Source: Acidobacteria bacterium Mor1
GTDB lineage: Bacteria > Acidobacteriota > Polarisedimenticolia > Polarisedimenticolales > Polarisedimenticolaceae
NCBI GenBank assembly: GCA_001664505.1
Contig: CP011806.1
Location: 4,512,149 to 4,576,148, forward strand
DNA: 64,000 nucleotides
Reading direction: 5' to 3'
Shown: piece after piece, positions 52,716 to 63,015 of the stretch
Layout: each line of letters opens with the position of its first letter
Numbering within the stretch: position 1 is the first letter of the stretch
Position numbers and translations under genes: made by a program
The notes under the pieces: generated by a model
Told to the model about the DNA's origin: nothing
Database searches by the model: none
The model's input: the letters and a program-made list of their open reading frames with translations, nothing else

Positions 52716-54278
52716 TCAGCTTCGACGTCCGGCGATCAGGCCCCGGACGAAGGCACCCAGTAGCACCAACCAGCAGGCCCAGGCGAGCCAATCGCCGCGC
52801 TCCGTGTAGAAGGTCGGCGGCGCGGTGCCCGGGTTGAGGGCCACCTTCATGATGGCTTGCTTACCCAGCTCGGTGCGCTCTCCGAAGGCTCCTGCGGCGT
52901 CGGTCCACGAGGAGACCCCGCTATTGGCCGCGCGCAGCAGCGGCAGCCGCAGCGCCCGCGCCTGGGCGGCGACCATGCGGGCGTGCCAGGGAGGAAACGT
53001 GCTGTTGCCCCACCAGGCGTCGTTGGTCATGACCACAAGCATGTTGGCACCCTGCTGCCGGTAGGTGCGGCCGAGAGCGCCGTACATCCCCTCGTAGCAG
53101 ATCAACACCCCGATGCGCATATCGCCGACCTCGAAGATCGTCGGCTCCGGTCCCCTGGTGAAGTTGCCGAGCAGGGTCAGGTAGCCCTTCTGGTCCAGGT
53201 CGCGTTTCGAGGGGTCCCAGCCGATCAGGTCGCCGAAGGGCACCCCTTCGACCAACGGAAGCAAGCGTTGCTTGCCGTACCAGTCGACCAGTCCGCGGCC
53301 CGGAGCCACCAGTGCCGCGCCGTTGTAGATCGCCCGCACCTTGCCTTGTTCCAGCTTCGCGATCTCGGTGCCGTAGAGGATCGGCACGCCGATGCGGTCG
53401 GCGATCTTCTCCATTTCCGGGTCGCGGGGTTTGTTGCCGTCGCGCCAGATCAGCGGGCCCGGGCGGGTAGATTCGGGCCACACGACCAGGTCGCTATCCT
53501 GGGCCGCTTCCGCGGTCATCCGGATCAGCCGTTCCCAGAGTCCCGGCCAGCGGTCCCGAATCAGTTTGTCGTCGGGTTCGAAGAAGGGCTGCACCACTCC
53601 GATGCGCGGCGTTTGCTCCGTGACCTGGCGGACGTTGCCGTCCCGGGTGGTGTCGAGGATCCAGCCGTTGATCGCCGGCGCGCACCAGAGTGCCAGCGCC
53701 AGACCGGCCAGAGTCACCGCCCGGCGCCGGTCTCCCCGGCGTTCCCAGGCGAGGTCGAGCAGGTAGCCGATGAGGAAGACCAAAAGGGTCAGCCCGTGGG
53801 GGCCGATCACCGGCGTCCAGGTCAGCCAGGCCGGATGGGTGCCGAAGGCGTGGGCCGCGAGGTCGGCGGGGAAGGACAGATCGCTGACGGTACGCAGCTT
53901 CTCGACCCCGGTGAACACCAGCGCCAACCCGAGAGAGCGGGGCAGTCCCGCCCGTTCCTCCAGCCAACGTGCCGTCCAGCACTCGAACATACTCTGGGGC
54001 AGGATGTAGCCGATGGCGAGCAGGTAGATCACGATCCCCAGGGGCACTGACCAGGCGGTCAACCACAGCAGGAAGTGGGACCCGACGATGTATTTCGCGG
54101 CGCCGAAGCAGAGCCCGATCCAGAGCGCCTCGCGGCCGGTGCCGGCGCCGCGCAGGGCCCGCATGAACAGGAAGGCGGCCAGGGGAATGGTCGGCGCCAG
54201 GAAAAAAGGGTTCCAGCAGAGGCCGAACCATGCCCCACCGGCCAGCGCCAGCAGCCGTCCCTGAAGTCGAGGTGTCAT
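52716..54278 (-). CDS. lnt: Apolipoprotein N-acyltransferase
   Basis: 520 residues. Inner-membrane enzyme that adds the third acyl chain to lipoprotein N-terminal Cys. About six N-terminal membrane segments, then the periplasmic nitrilase-like domain with the Glu-Lys-Cys triad: VVWPESTRPG, WYGKQRLLPLVEGVPFG and IGVLICYEGMYG. A further transmembrane segment near the end (WACWLVLLGAFVRGLIAG). Presence of lipoproteins elsewhere in the window agrees. ATG 54278 is chosen; MIRPRK at 54326 is less fitting. Confidence 0.92.
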   Translation of the reverse strand: MTPRLQGRLLALAGGAWFGLCWNPFFLAPTIPLAAFLFMRALRGAGTGREALWIGLCFGAAKYIVGSHFLLWLTAWSVPLGIVIYLLAIGYILPQSMFECWTARWLEERAGLPRSLGLALVFTGVEKLRTVSDLSFPADLAAHAFGTHPAWLTWTPVIGPHGLTLLVFLIGYLLDLAWERRGDRRRAVTLAGLALALWCAPAINGWILDTTRDGNVRQVTEQTPRIGVVQPFFEPDDKLIRDRWPGLWERLIRMTAEAAQDSDLVVWPESTRPGPLIWRDGNKPRDPEMEKIADRIGVPILYGTEIAKLEQGKVRAIYNGAALVAPGRGLVDWYGKQRLLPLVEGVPFGDLIGWDPSKRDLDQKGYLTLLGNFTRGPEPTIFEVGDMRIGVLICYEGMYGALGRTYRQQGANMLVVMTNDAWWGNSTFPPWHARMVAAQARALRLPLLRAANSGVSSWTDAAGAFGERTELGKQAIMKVALNPGTAPPTFYTERGDWLAWACWLVLLGAFVRGLIAGRRS

Positions 54279-54403
54279 GACCCGCGAAGATACCGCGTCT
54301 CTCGGGGCTTTGCGCGGCCGAATCATCCGGGTGACAATTTGGGGTCCGGCTGCAACAACGGCCGGGACTCAGGCGTTTCCGGGGGCAGGAGAGGAGCACG
54401 CCT

Positions 54404-56197
54404 ATGTGTACTGCGCTACTGCTCGTTCTATGCGGGCTCGCGGCCGCCTCTGCCGCCGCCGAGACCGGCGCTGAACCGGTCTTCACCGAGGCCTGGCGCG
54501 AGGCCCAGGCCGGTCTGGCGGAGATGGGGCAACTCGGTCTTGCCGACGCGGCGTCGCGCAATGCCGACTTTCGCAACGGGCTCGAGCGATATCTGGACGC
54601 CGCCGGCGCCGAGCTGCGCGAGGGTGCCCGGTTCGATCTGGGCGACGAGGACGGCTTCCGGCGCGCCTACTGGGAGCTGCGGATCCAGATCGAGAAGGAC
54701 CTGTCCGACTGGCATCTGCTGCACGCGTTGGACGCGCTGTCCCGTCTGCTGGTCAGCCACGGCGACCCGATTTGCGCGCGTCTCCTGGGGCAATCCGCTT
54801 CGGTCCCCGAGGACGAGGATGCCCTCAATAGGCGCACCCGCTGTCGCAACTACATCGTGCTGCCGGCGGTCGCCGATCAGATCGGCCCCCGGCTCCGCGA
54901 GGCCTTCGAGCGCCACGCCGAGAGTGACCGGATCGATCTGGTCCAGCGTGCCGCCACCCTGCTGCGGATGGTGATGAATGAGCATGCGAACCACAGGGTC
55001 ACCCGGGTCGTGTTCTCCGACGATGCCCTGCCCGAGGCAATGCGCCTCGCTGCGGAAGCCTGCGTGACCGACCGGGAGCTTCCCGACGAGATCGCTCTGT
55101 CTCGCTTCGAAGCGGTTGGAGAGGTATTCCCCGAGTTGCGTTCCTCGGCCGGAACCGATGAACTGCTGATCTTGCTCGAACGCTTCGACCGCCTCGGGAC
55201 GCCCGCCCGCCGCGGCCTGGTCGAACCGGCATTGATCGGAGGCGTACGAGGCTACATCGATCACATCATCGACAACGACGAGGATGCCGTCGAGGCGATG
55301 GAGACCGTCGACGCCCTGACCCGCATGGTCGCGGAGCGGGGTGGCGTGGTGCACCCCGATCTGGAGCAGCCGCGCATTCTCGAGATCCTGGTCGGAGCAC
55401 TCAAGGACAACCCGGATCTCCTGCGCCGCTACATCGAGGTGTTCCACCGGGATTTCCACGCGTTGAACCCCGCCGGCTTCGAGATGGTGATCTTCAATCT
55501 CGTCGACCTCTTGCTGGACGCCGCCGAAGAGGAAGCGCTGCCCGGACCCGAGGAGATGGAGGTGGTGGCTGCCCGCCGCAAGGCCATCCGTAGCGCGGTG
55601 AGCAAGGAGTTCAAGCCGGGGGGGCAGTACTACCACTTCAGCGAAGCGGCGATACTCGAGGCCTATCAGCGGGGTGGGATCGACCGAGATACGTACATGG
55701 AACTGCGTGCGATGAGCCGGGCTGAGAGGAGGCGAGCCCACGAAGAGGCCGATGCGGAGGGTGACGACGAGGAGGAACGCCGCCTGTCTGCCGTTGCGCT
55801 GACGATGATCCTGCTCGAGGGCTACCACCACGCCCTGGTCTCGACCAAGTCCAGCCTGCCCGAGGCCAATCGGTTCTTCGTGGCTCAGGAGCAGCAGGCG
55901 ACTCTCGAGCGCTTCTACCGCTACTACCAGGTCAAGAACACCGGTGCTCTCGGAGAGCTGGAGCGGGACAATCCACGCTTCGTCGAGCTGACCCTCGACC
56001 TGATCCTGCGCCTGGCCCACGCCGCGGACCCTGACGATCTGGAGACGTTGGTCATCGGTCCGATTCGAGAGCGCGGCTCCTACCTCCAGTCCTCCGGGAA
56101 GCGCTATGCCAAGCCCTTCCTCAGCAAGCGCATGACGAAATCCATCGCGGCGCTGCAGAAGGTGATCGAAAGCAACCGGCGGCTGGCCGAACGCTAG
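54404..56197 (+). CDS. Exported helical protein of unknown function
   Basis: 597 residues, signal peptide (LLLVLCGLAAASAAAE). The mature chain is all-helical with heptad-like charge distribution, charged segments (EEADAEGDDEEERR near 435-450), and scattered Cys. No recognised catalytic motif. AGGAG precedes ATG 54404. It resembles large hypothetical proteins of environmental bacteria and might be a scaffold or chaperone-like envelope protein. Convergent with ahcY, with a terminator between. Confidence 0.6.
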   Translation: MCTALLLVLCGLAAASAAAETGAEPVFTEAWREAQAGLAEMGQLGLADAASRNADFRNGLERYLDAAGAELREGARFDLGDEDGFRRAYWELRIQIEKDLSDWHLLHALDALSRLLVSHGDPICARLLGQSASVPEDEDALNRRTRCRNYIVLPAVADQIGPRLREAFERHAESDRIDLVQRAATLLRMVMNEHANHRVTRVVFSDDALPEAMRLAAEACVTDRELPDEIALSRFEAVGEVFPELRSSAGTDELLILLERFDRLGTPARRGLVEPALIGGVRGYIDHIIDNDEDAVEAMETVDALTRMVAERGGVVHPDLEQPRILEILVGALKDNPDLLRRYIEVFHRDFHALNPAGFEMVIFNLVDLLLDAAEEEALPGPEEMEVVAARRKAIRSAVSKEFKPGGQYYHFSEAAILEAYQRGGIDRDTYMELRAMSRAERRRAHEEADAEGDDEEERRLSAVALTMILLEGYHHALVSTKSSLPEANRFFVAQEQQATLERFYRYYQVKNTGALGELERDNPRFVELTLDLILRLAHAADPDDLETLVIGPIRERGSYLQSSGKRYAKPFLSKRMTKSIAALQKVIESNRRLAER

Positions 56198-56220
56198 ACT
56201 TCCTGCCTGCTGACGGGGCG

Positions 56221-56257
56221 AACCCAAAAGAAAACGGCGGGTCCGAAGACCCGCCGT
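56221..56257 (-). terminator. Intrinsic terminator of ahcY
   Basis: 10-bp stem (56234-56243 with 56248-56257), loop TTCG on the minus strand, followed on that strand by a T-rich run (TTTTCTTTTGGG). It lies 27 bases after the ahcY stop. Confidence 0.85.
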
Positions 56258-56283
56258 CTCAATCGGTCGATGTGTGGCCGAGC

Positions 56284-57780
<1,497 letters not shown>

Positions 57781-57838
57781 GGACTCTCCTTTGGGATGTC
57801 GCTTGCTTTGTCGATCGAGGGGTTGTTCGTGTCGTCGG

Positions 57839-58783
57839 TCATTGAATCGTCGGGTGGAAACGGCAGGTCGCCGCGAACAGCAGCGGGCCCCTTGCCTGGG
57901 GATCGGCAGGCAGCGGCTCGAAGCGATCGAGACGTAGGCCGGCCGGGCGCATGAAGCGTTCGAGTTGGTCCCGGGTGAACCCGAGCCAGAGGTGTCCCAT
58001 CTCCTGCTGATACTCGTTGCGGTCGTGGGGCAGCATGTCGACGATCAGGGCGCGGCCGCCGGGGCGCAGCACGCGGCCCACTTCGGCGAGCACCCGGGCG
58101 GGATCCGCCAGATGGTGCAGAACCAGCACGAGGGTGACGGCGTCAACCGAGTCGTCAGCGATGGAAAGTTGTTCGAGGTCGCTACGATGAAGCTCGACGT
58201 GATCCCGGCCGGCCAGCCGGGTGCGGGCTGCGTCGATCATCTCCGCCGAGCCGTCGACGCCGATGACCCGGGCGACGAAGGGGGCCAGGGCGTCGGCGAC
58301 CACGCCGGTGCCGCAGCCCAGGTCGGCGACGACCCAGTCCGGGTCGAGCAGGCCCAACAGCGCCATCCGCTGGAACCCCTCACCGAACAGCTCGGTGCGC
58401 ACCCGGTCCCAGTCGGCGGCGGCGCCGGCGAAGAACTCCCGGGTCTTGGTCCGGCGCTCGGCCAGAACCTCCCGCAGCCGCTCCTGGTCCTGGGCGCTGG
58501 CCGGGGCCTCGGCAATCTGCTCGTGGGTCAGGCTCCAGAGCTCCCGGGAGCGCTCGTCCAGGTCCTCGGCACGGGTGTAGAACCGGTTGGTCCCATCCCG
58601 GCGGGAGACCACCCAGCCGGCCTCACCCAGGGTCTTCAGGTGGCGGCTGGTGGTGGACTGGGGCAGCTGAAGCACCGCGCAAAGCTCCGAAACGGTCAGT
58701 TCCCGGCCATCCAGCAGCAGCAGCGCGCGGCTGCGCACGCCGTCGGCCAGGGCCGTCATCTGGTTGAAAATCCTGGGTTGCAT
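57839..58783 (-). CDS. ArsR-type regulator with methyltransferase-like domain (SahR-like)
   Basis: 314 residues. N-terminal winged [39 protein letters not shown]. The second domain is a class I methyltransferase fold, [33 protein letters not shown] and [25 protein letters not shown]. SahR of Proteobacteria has this layout, binds S-adenosylhomocysteine and controls methionine-cycle genes. Location right before ahcY is in line with that. ATG 58783 is chosen; upstream ATG 58879 falls in the promoter region. Confidence 0.88.
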   Translation of the reverse strand: MQPRIFNQMTALADGVRSRALLLLDGRELTVSELCAVLQLPQSTTSRHLKTLGEAGWVVSRRDGTNRFYTRAEDLDERSRELWSLTHEQIAEAPASAQDQERLREVLAERRTKTREFFAGAAADWDRVRTELFGEGFQRMALLGLLDPDWVVADLGCGTGVVADALAPFVARVIGVDGSAEMIDAARTRLAGRDHVELHRSDLEQLSIADDSVDAVTLVLVLHHLADPARVLAEVGRVLRPGGRALIVDMLPHDRNEYQQEMGHLWLGFTRDQLERFMRPAGLRLDRFEPLPADPQARGPLLFAATCRFHPTIQ

Positions 58784-58787
58784 ATCA

Positions 58788-58803
58788 ATCCGTAAATCCG
58801 GAT
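58788..58803. promoter_or_regulatory. Probable operator of the SahR-like regulator
   Basis: Contains the perfect 8-base palindrome ATCCGGAT (58796-58803) and an inverted repeat ATCCG/CGGAT (58788-58792 with 58799-58803). It lies just downstream of the -10 box of the regulator promoter, a repressor-like position. Confidence 0.5.
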
Positions 58804-58806
58804 GGA

Positions 58807-58834
58807 ATGATAGACTAATTTTCGACCCTGTCAA
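58807..58834 (-). promoter_or_regulatory. Strong sigma70 promoter of the regulator-ahcY unit
   Basis: On the minus strand TTGACA (58834-58829), 16-base spacer and TATCAT (58812-58807). Both hexamers are close to consensus. Start codon 58783 follows 24 bases later. Confidence 0.75.
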
Positions 58835-58969
58835 GCCGATGGAGGCTCCTGAGGACCGGACGGGGCGGGTCGGAGCCACTACAATCTCCCTTCCCGAGAC
58901 GGTGTTTTCGAGAAAACCCGGCAGGCGCAGGATCGCCCGTAGCCCCTACCGAAGGAGATTGCTCAGCCC

Positions 58970-61645
58970 ATGGCCACCATCGACGAGGCGCCCCAGGACC
59001 CGCAGCTGGAACAGCTCGAAAACGAGGAGTGGATCGAGTCCCTGGACTACGTGATCAAGCAGGGGGGCACCGGCCGGGTGCGCCGGCTGCTGCGTCACCT
59101 CCAGCGGCGCGCGGCCGAGTTCGGCATCTCCCTGCCGTACACCGCCAACACCCCCTACGTGAACACCATCCCGCGCCATGCCCAGCCCCGTTTTCCCGGG
59201 AACCGGGCGATCGAGCGCCGGATCAAGAGCATCATCCGTTGGAACGCCATGGCCATGGTCGTGCGGGCCAACCGGGTCGAGAGCGGTATCGGCGGGCACA
59301 TCTCGACCTTCGCCTCGGCGGCGACCCTCTACGAGGTGGCGTTCAACCACTTCTTCAAGGGCAAGGACGACCCCAACGGCGGCGACCTGATCTATTTCCA
59401 GGGCCACGCCGCTCCGGGCATCTACGCCCGGGCATTTCTCGAGGGCCGGTTGAGTGTCGAGCAGCTCGAGAACTTCCGCCGCGAGCTGGCGCCGGGCGGG
59501 GGGCTCTCCTCCTACCCGCACCCCTGGCTGATGCCGGGCTTCTGGGAGTTTCCCACGGTCTCCATGGGCCTCGGCCCGATCATGGCGATCTATCAGGCGC
59601 GCTTCAATCGCTACCTGGAAGACCGCGGTTTGAAGGAGCGCACCGGCAAGGTCTGGGCCTTCCTCGGCGACGGCGAAACCGACGAGCCCGAATCTCTCGG
59701 AGCCATCAGCCTCGCCGCCCGGGAAGATCTGGACAACCTGGTGTTCGTGATCAACTGCAATCTGCAGCGTCTCGACGGACCGGTGCGGGGTAACGGCAAG
59801 ATCGTCCAGGAACTCGAGGCGATCTTCCGCGGCGCCGGCTGGAACGTGATCAAGTGCCTGTGGGGCGACAGCTGGGATCCGCTGTTCGAGGCGGACGAAC
59901 ACGGCCTGCTGGCCGAGCGGATGGACCACGCCGTCGACGGCGAGTACCAGAACTACAGCGTCAAGGGCGGCGCCTACGTTCGGGAGAACCTGTTCGGCAC
60001 CGACCCGCGGCTGAAGCAGATGGTCGATCACCTGACCGACGACGAACTGGCCCGCTTGCGCCGCGGTGGTCACGATCCCGAGAAGGTCTTCGCCGCCTAC
60101 AAGGCCGCCATGGACCACACCGGCGCGCCGACGGTCATCCTGGCCAAGACGGTCAAGGGCTACGGTCTCGGCGAAGCGGGTGAAGGCAAGAACATCACCC
60201 ACCAGCAGAAGAAGCTCAACGAAGAGGAGCTGCGGGAGTTCCGCGGCCGCTTCGGCATTCCGATTTCCGACGACGAGGTCGGCGAGGCACCCTTCTACCG
60301 CCCGGCCGACGATACGCCCGAGATGGTCTATCTGCGCGAGCGGCGGATGAACCTGGGCGGCTTCGTGCCCTCCCGCCAGGGAGACTGCGATCCGATCGAT
60401 CTGCCCGACGACAAGGTGTTCCAGGGCTTGATCGAAGCCTCCACCGATCGCGAGGCCTCGACCACGATGGTCTTCGTGCGGCTTCTCGCGCAGCTGCTCA
60501 AGGATCCGAAGATCGGCAAGCTCTGCGTGCCGATCGTCCCCGACGAGGCGCGCACCTTCGGAATGGAGTCGATGTTCCGCCAGGTCGGCATCTACTCCCA
60601 CTCAGGTCAGAAGTACGAGCCGGTCGACCGCGAGACGCTCCTGTACTACAAGGAAGCCACGGACGGCCAGATCCTGGAGGAGGGGATCACCGAGGCGGGT
60701 TCGATGTCCTCGTTCATCGCCGCCGGCACCTCCTACGCCTCCCACGGCGTGCCGACGATCCCGTTCTTCATTTTCTACTCGATGTTCGGCTTCCAGCGGA
60801 TCGGCGATCTGATCTGGGCCGCCGGCGACATGCGTTGCCGCGGCTTCCTGCTCGGCGCCACCGCCGGCCGCACCACGCTGGCCGGCGAAGGCCTGCAGCA
60901 CCAGGACGGTCACAGCCACGTGCTGGCCTCGACCCATCCTCACGTGGTGGCCTACGATCCCGCCTTCGCCTACGAGATCGCGGTGATCATCCGCGACGGC
61001 ATCCACCGCATGTATGTCGACGGCGACCCGGTGATCTACTACCTGACCATCGAGAACGAGCAGTACACCATGCCCGCGATGCCCGAAGGCTGCGAGCAGG
61101 GCATCCTCGACGGCATGTACCGGCTGCTGCCCGCAGAAGGCAAGAAGGGCGCGCCGAAGGTCACCCTGCTCGGCAGCGGCGCCATCGCCAACGAAACGAT
61201 CAAGGCCCGGGAGATCCTCGCCGAGAAGTACGGCGTGGCCGCCGAGGTCTGGAGCGTGACCAGCTACCAGCAACTGTTCCGCCAGGGGCAGGACGCCGAC
61301 CGCCACAACCGGCTGCATCCGTTGGACCGCCAGCGGGTGCCCTACGTCAACACCGCGCTACAGGGTGCGGAGCTGGTGGTCGCCGCATCGGACTACAGCA
61401 AGCTGATGCCCGAGTCGGTCTCCCGCTGGGTCGACGGCGAGATGATCTGTCTCGGAACCGACGGCTTCGGCCGCAGCGAAGGCCGCGGTCCGCTGCGCGA
61501 GTTCTTCGAGGTCGACGCCCGGCACATCGCTTTCGCGGCGTTGACCGGTCTCCTGGGTCAGAAGAAGATCAAGCCCGAGGTGGTCAAGCAGGCCATCAAG
61601 GATCTCTCCATCGATCCCGACAAGGCGAATCCCCGGCTGGCCTGA
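58970..61645 (+). CDS. aceE: Pyruvate dehydrogenase E1 (homodimeric AceE)
   Basis: 891 residues, as in E. coli AceE. Decarboxylates pyruvate with thiamine diphosphate and acetylates the E2 lipoyl group. Family features: SLDYVIKQGGTGRVRRLLRHLQRRAAEFGI at the start, HISTFASAATLYEVAFNHFF, GDGETDEPESLGAISLAAREDLDNLVFVINCNLQRLDGPVRGN (thiamine-binding GDGE...NCNLQ), KTVKGYGLGEAGEGKN and TAGRTTLAGEGLQHQDGHS. Putative -10 TACAAT at 58880-58885. First gene of aceE-aceF-lpd; the promoter region is shared divergently with the SahR-like gene. Confidence 0.96.
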   Translation: MATIDEAPQDPQLEQLENEEWIESLDYVIKQGGTGRVRRLLRHLQRRAAEFGISLPYTANTPYVNTIPRHAQPRFPGNRAIERRIKSIIRWNAMAMVVRANRVESGIGGHISTFASAATLYEVAFNHFFKGKDDPNGGDLIYFQGHAAPGIYARAFLEGRLSVEQLENFRRELAPGGGLSSYPHPWLMPGFWEFPTVSMGLGPIMAIYQARFNRYLEDRGLKERTGKVWAFLGDGETDEPESLGAISLAAREDLDNLVFVINCNLQRLDGPVRGNGKIVQELEAIFRGAGWNVIKCLWGDSWDPLFEADEHGLLAERMDHAVDGEYQNYSVKGGAYVRENLFGTDPRLKQMVDHLTDDELARLRRGGHDPEKVFAAYKAAMDHTGAPTVILAKTVKGYGLGEAGEGKNITHQQKKLNEEELREFRGRFGIPISDDEVGEAPFYRPADDTPEMVYLRERRMNLGGFVPSRQGDCDPIDLPDDKVFQGLIEASTDREASTTMVFVRLLAQLLKDPKIGKLCVPIVPDEARTFGMESMFRQVGIYSHSGQKYEPVDRETLLYYKEATDGQILEEGITEAGSMSSFIAAGTSYASHGVPTIPFFIFYSMFGFQRIGDLIWAAGDMRCRGFLLGATAGRTTLAGEGLQHQDGHSHVLASTHPHVVAYDPAFAYEIAVIIRDGIHRMYVDGDPVIYYLTIENEQYTMPAMPEGCEQGILDGMYRLLPAEGKKGAPKVTLLGSGAIANETIKAREILAEKYGVAAEVWSVTSYQQLFRQGQDADRHNRLHPLDRQRVPYVNTALQGAELVVAASDYSKLMPESVSRWVDGEMICLGTDGFGRSEGRGPLREFFEVDARHIAFAALTGLLGQKKIKPEVVKQAIKDLSIDPDKANPRLA

Positions 61646-61674
61646 GTCCAGGCACAAAAGGAAGGCACGGACGC

Positions 61675-63012
61675 ATGATCCAAGAGCTGAAGCTCCCGGA
61701 GTTGGGTGAAGGTATCGATAACGTCGAGGTCACCGGCGTGCTGGTGGCGCCGGGGGACACGGTCAAACAGGACCAGCCGGTCCTGGAGGTCGAGACCGAG
61801 AAGGCCAGTCTCGAGGTGCCCTGCCCCTTTGCCGGCACGGTGAAGGAGGTCCGGGTCGAGCCGGGCAGCAAGATCTCGGTCGGCGCCACGGTGCTGACCG
61901 TAGATACCGCTGCCGAGGGTGCGGCGGAAGCTCCGGCTGCGCCGGCGGAATCCGCGGCGCCTGCCGAGACGCCCGCTCCGACCCCGCCGGCCCCTGCACC
62001 GGCTGCCCCGGTCGCCGCTGCAACCGCTCCTGCGGCTGCCGCCACGGCGGCGGCTGCGGCTGAGCCGATGGCCGAAGTGGTCGAGTTCAACCGAGGTGCC
62101 CAGCCGGAAGCGGGGGATCCGCCGCCGGCGGCTCCTTCGGTCCGCCGCGTGGCCCGGGAGCTGGGCGTCGACATTCGCCGGGTGCCCGGTTCCGGCCCCG
62201 CCGGCCGTATCTCGATCGAGGACGTCAAGCAATTCGTCAAACAACAGATGCAGCGTCCTGCGCCGAGCGGCGGCGCCACGATCATGGAGCTGCCGGACCA
62301 GTCCCGGTTCGGCCCGATCGAGCGGGAGAAGCTCAGCCGGCTGCGCATGTCGGCCGCCGAGAAGCTGACGGCAACCTGGAACGCCGCGCCCCACGTGACG
62401 CAGCACGACCGGGCGGACATCACCGATCTGGAAGCGGCTCGCAGGGCTTTCGGCAAACGGGCCGAGAAGGTCGGCGCCAAGCTGACGGTCACCGCCATCG
62501 CGCTCAAGATCGCCGCCAGCGCGCTCAAGGTCTTCCCTCAGTTCAACGCCTCGCTGGATCTGCAGAACGGTGAGGTGGTGCGCAAGAAGTACGTGCACCT
62601 GGGGGTGGCGGTGGATACCGACCGGGGCTTGCTGGTGCCGGTGATTCGCGACGCCGACCGGAAGAACGCCATCGAACTGGCGGTGGAGGTCGGCGACCTG
62701 GCCAAGCGGGCCCGTGATCGCAAGCTGACGCCCGACGAGATGCAGGGTTCCTGTTTCACCCTGAGCAACCTCGGTGGTCTCGGGACCACCTACTTCACTC
62801 CGATCCTCAACTTCCCCGACGTGGCGATCCTCGGACTGGGACGCGGCGAGGTGCAGGCGGTCTACAAGGACGGCGAATTCGTGCCCCGCACGATCCTGCC
62901 GCTGTCGCTCTCATACGACCATCGCTGGATCGACGGCGCCGATGCCGCGCGCTTCTTGCGCTGGATCGCCGAGGCGTTGGAAAACCCGGTTCTCGTCGCG
63001 CTGGAGGGCTGA
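61675..63012 (+). CDS. aceF: Dihydrolipoyl acetyltransferase (PDH E2)
   Basis: 445 residues. One lipoyl domain (1-75, lysine in VETEKASLEVP), a long Ala/Pro linker, a peripheral subunit-binding domain (PSVRRVARELGVDIRRVPGSGPAGRISIEDVKQF) and the catalytic domain ending with SYDHRWIDGADAARFLRW, active-site His present. E. coli AceF has three lipoyl domains; a single one is found in many other bacteria. AAGGAAGG precedes ATG 61675. Acts in the cytosolic PDH complex. Confidence 0.95.
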   Translation: MIQELKLPELGEGIDNVEVTGVLVAPGDTVKQDQPVLEVETEKASLEVPCPFAGTVKEVRVEPGSKISVGATVLTVDTAAEGAAEAPAAPAESAAPAETPAPTPPAPAPAAPVAAATAPAAAATAAAAAEPMAEVVEFNRGAQPEAGDPPPAAPSVRRVARELGVDIRRVPGSGPAGRISIEDVKQFVKQQMQRPAPSGGATIMELPDQSRFGPIEREKLSRLRMSAAEKLTATWNAAPHVTQHDRADITDLEAARRAFGKRAEKVGAKLTVTAIALKIAASALKVFPQFNASLDLQNGEVVRKKYVHLGVAVDTDRGLLVPVIRDADRKNAIELAVEVGDLAKRARDRKLTPDEMQGSCFTLSNLGGLGTTYFTPILNFPDVAILGLGRGEVQAVYKDGEFVPRTILPLSLSYDHRWIDGADAARFLRWIAEALENPVLVALEG

Positions 63013-63015
63013 GCC

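Noticed and set aside
57781-57838. SAH riboswitch before ahcY
   Set aside because: The 58-base gap is too short for the motif and shows no matching core; a SahR-like regulator explains control.
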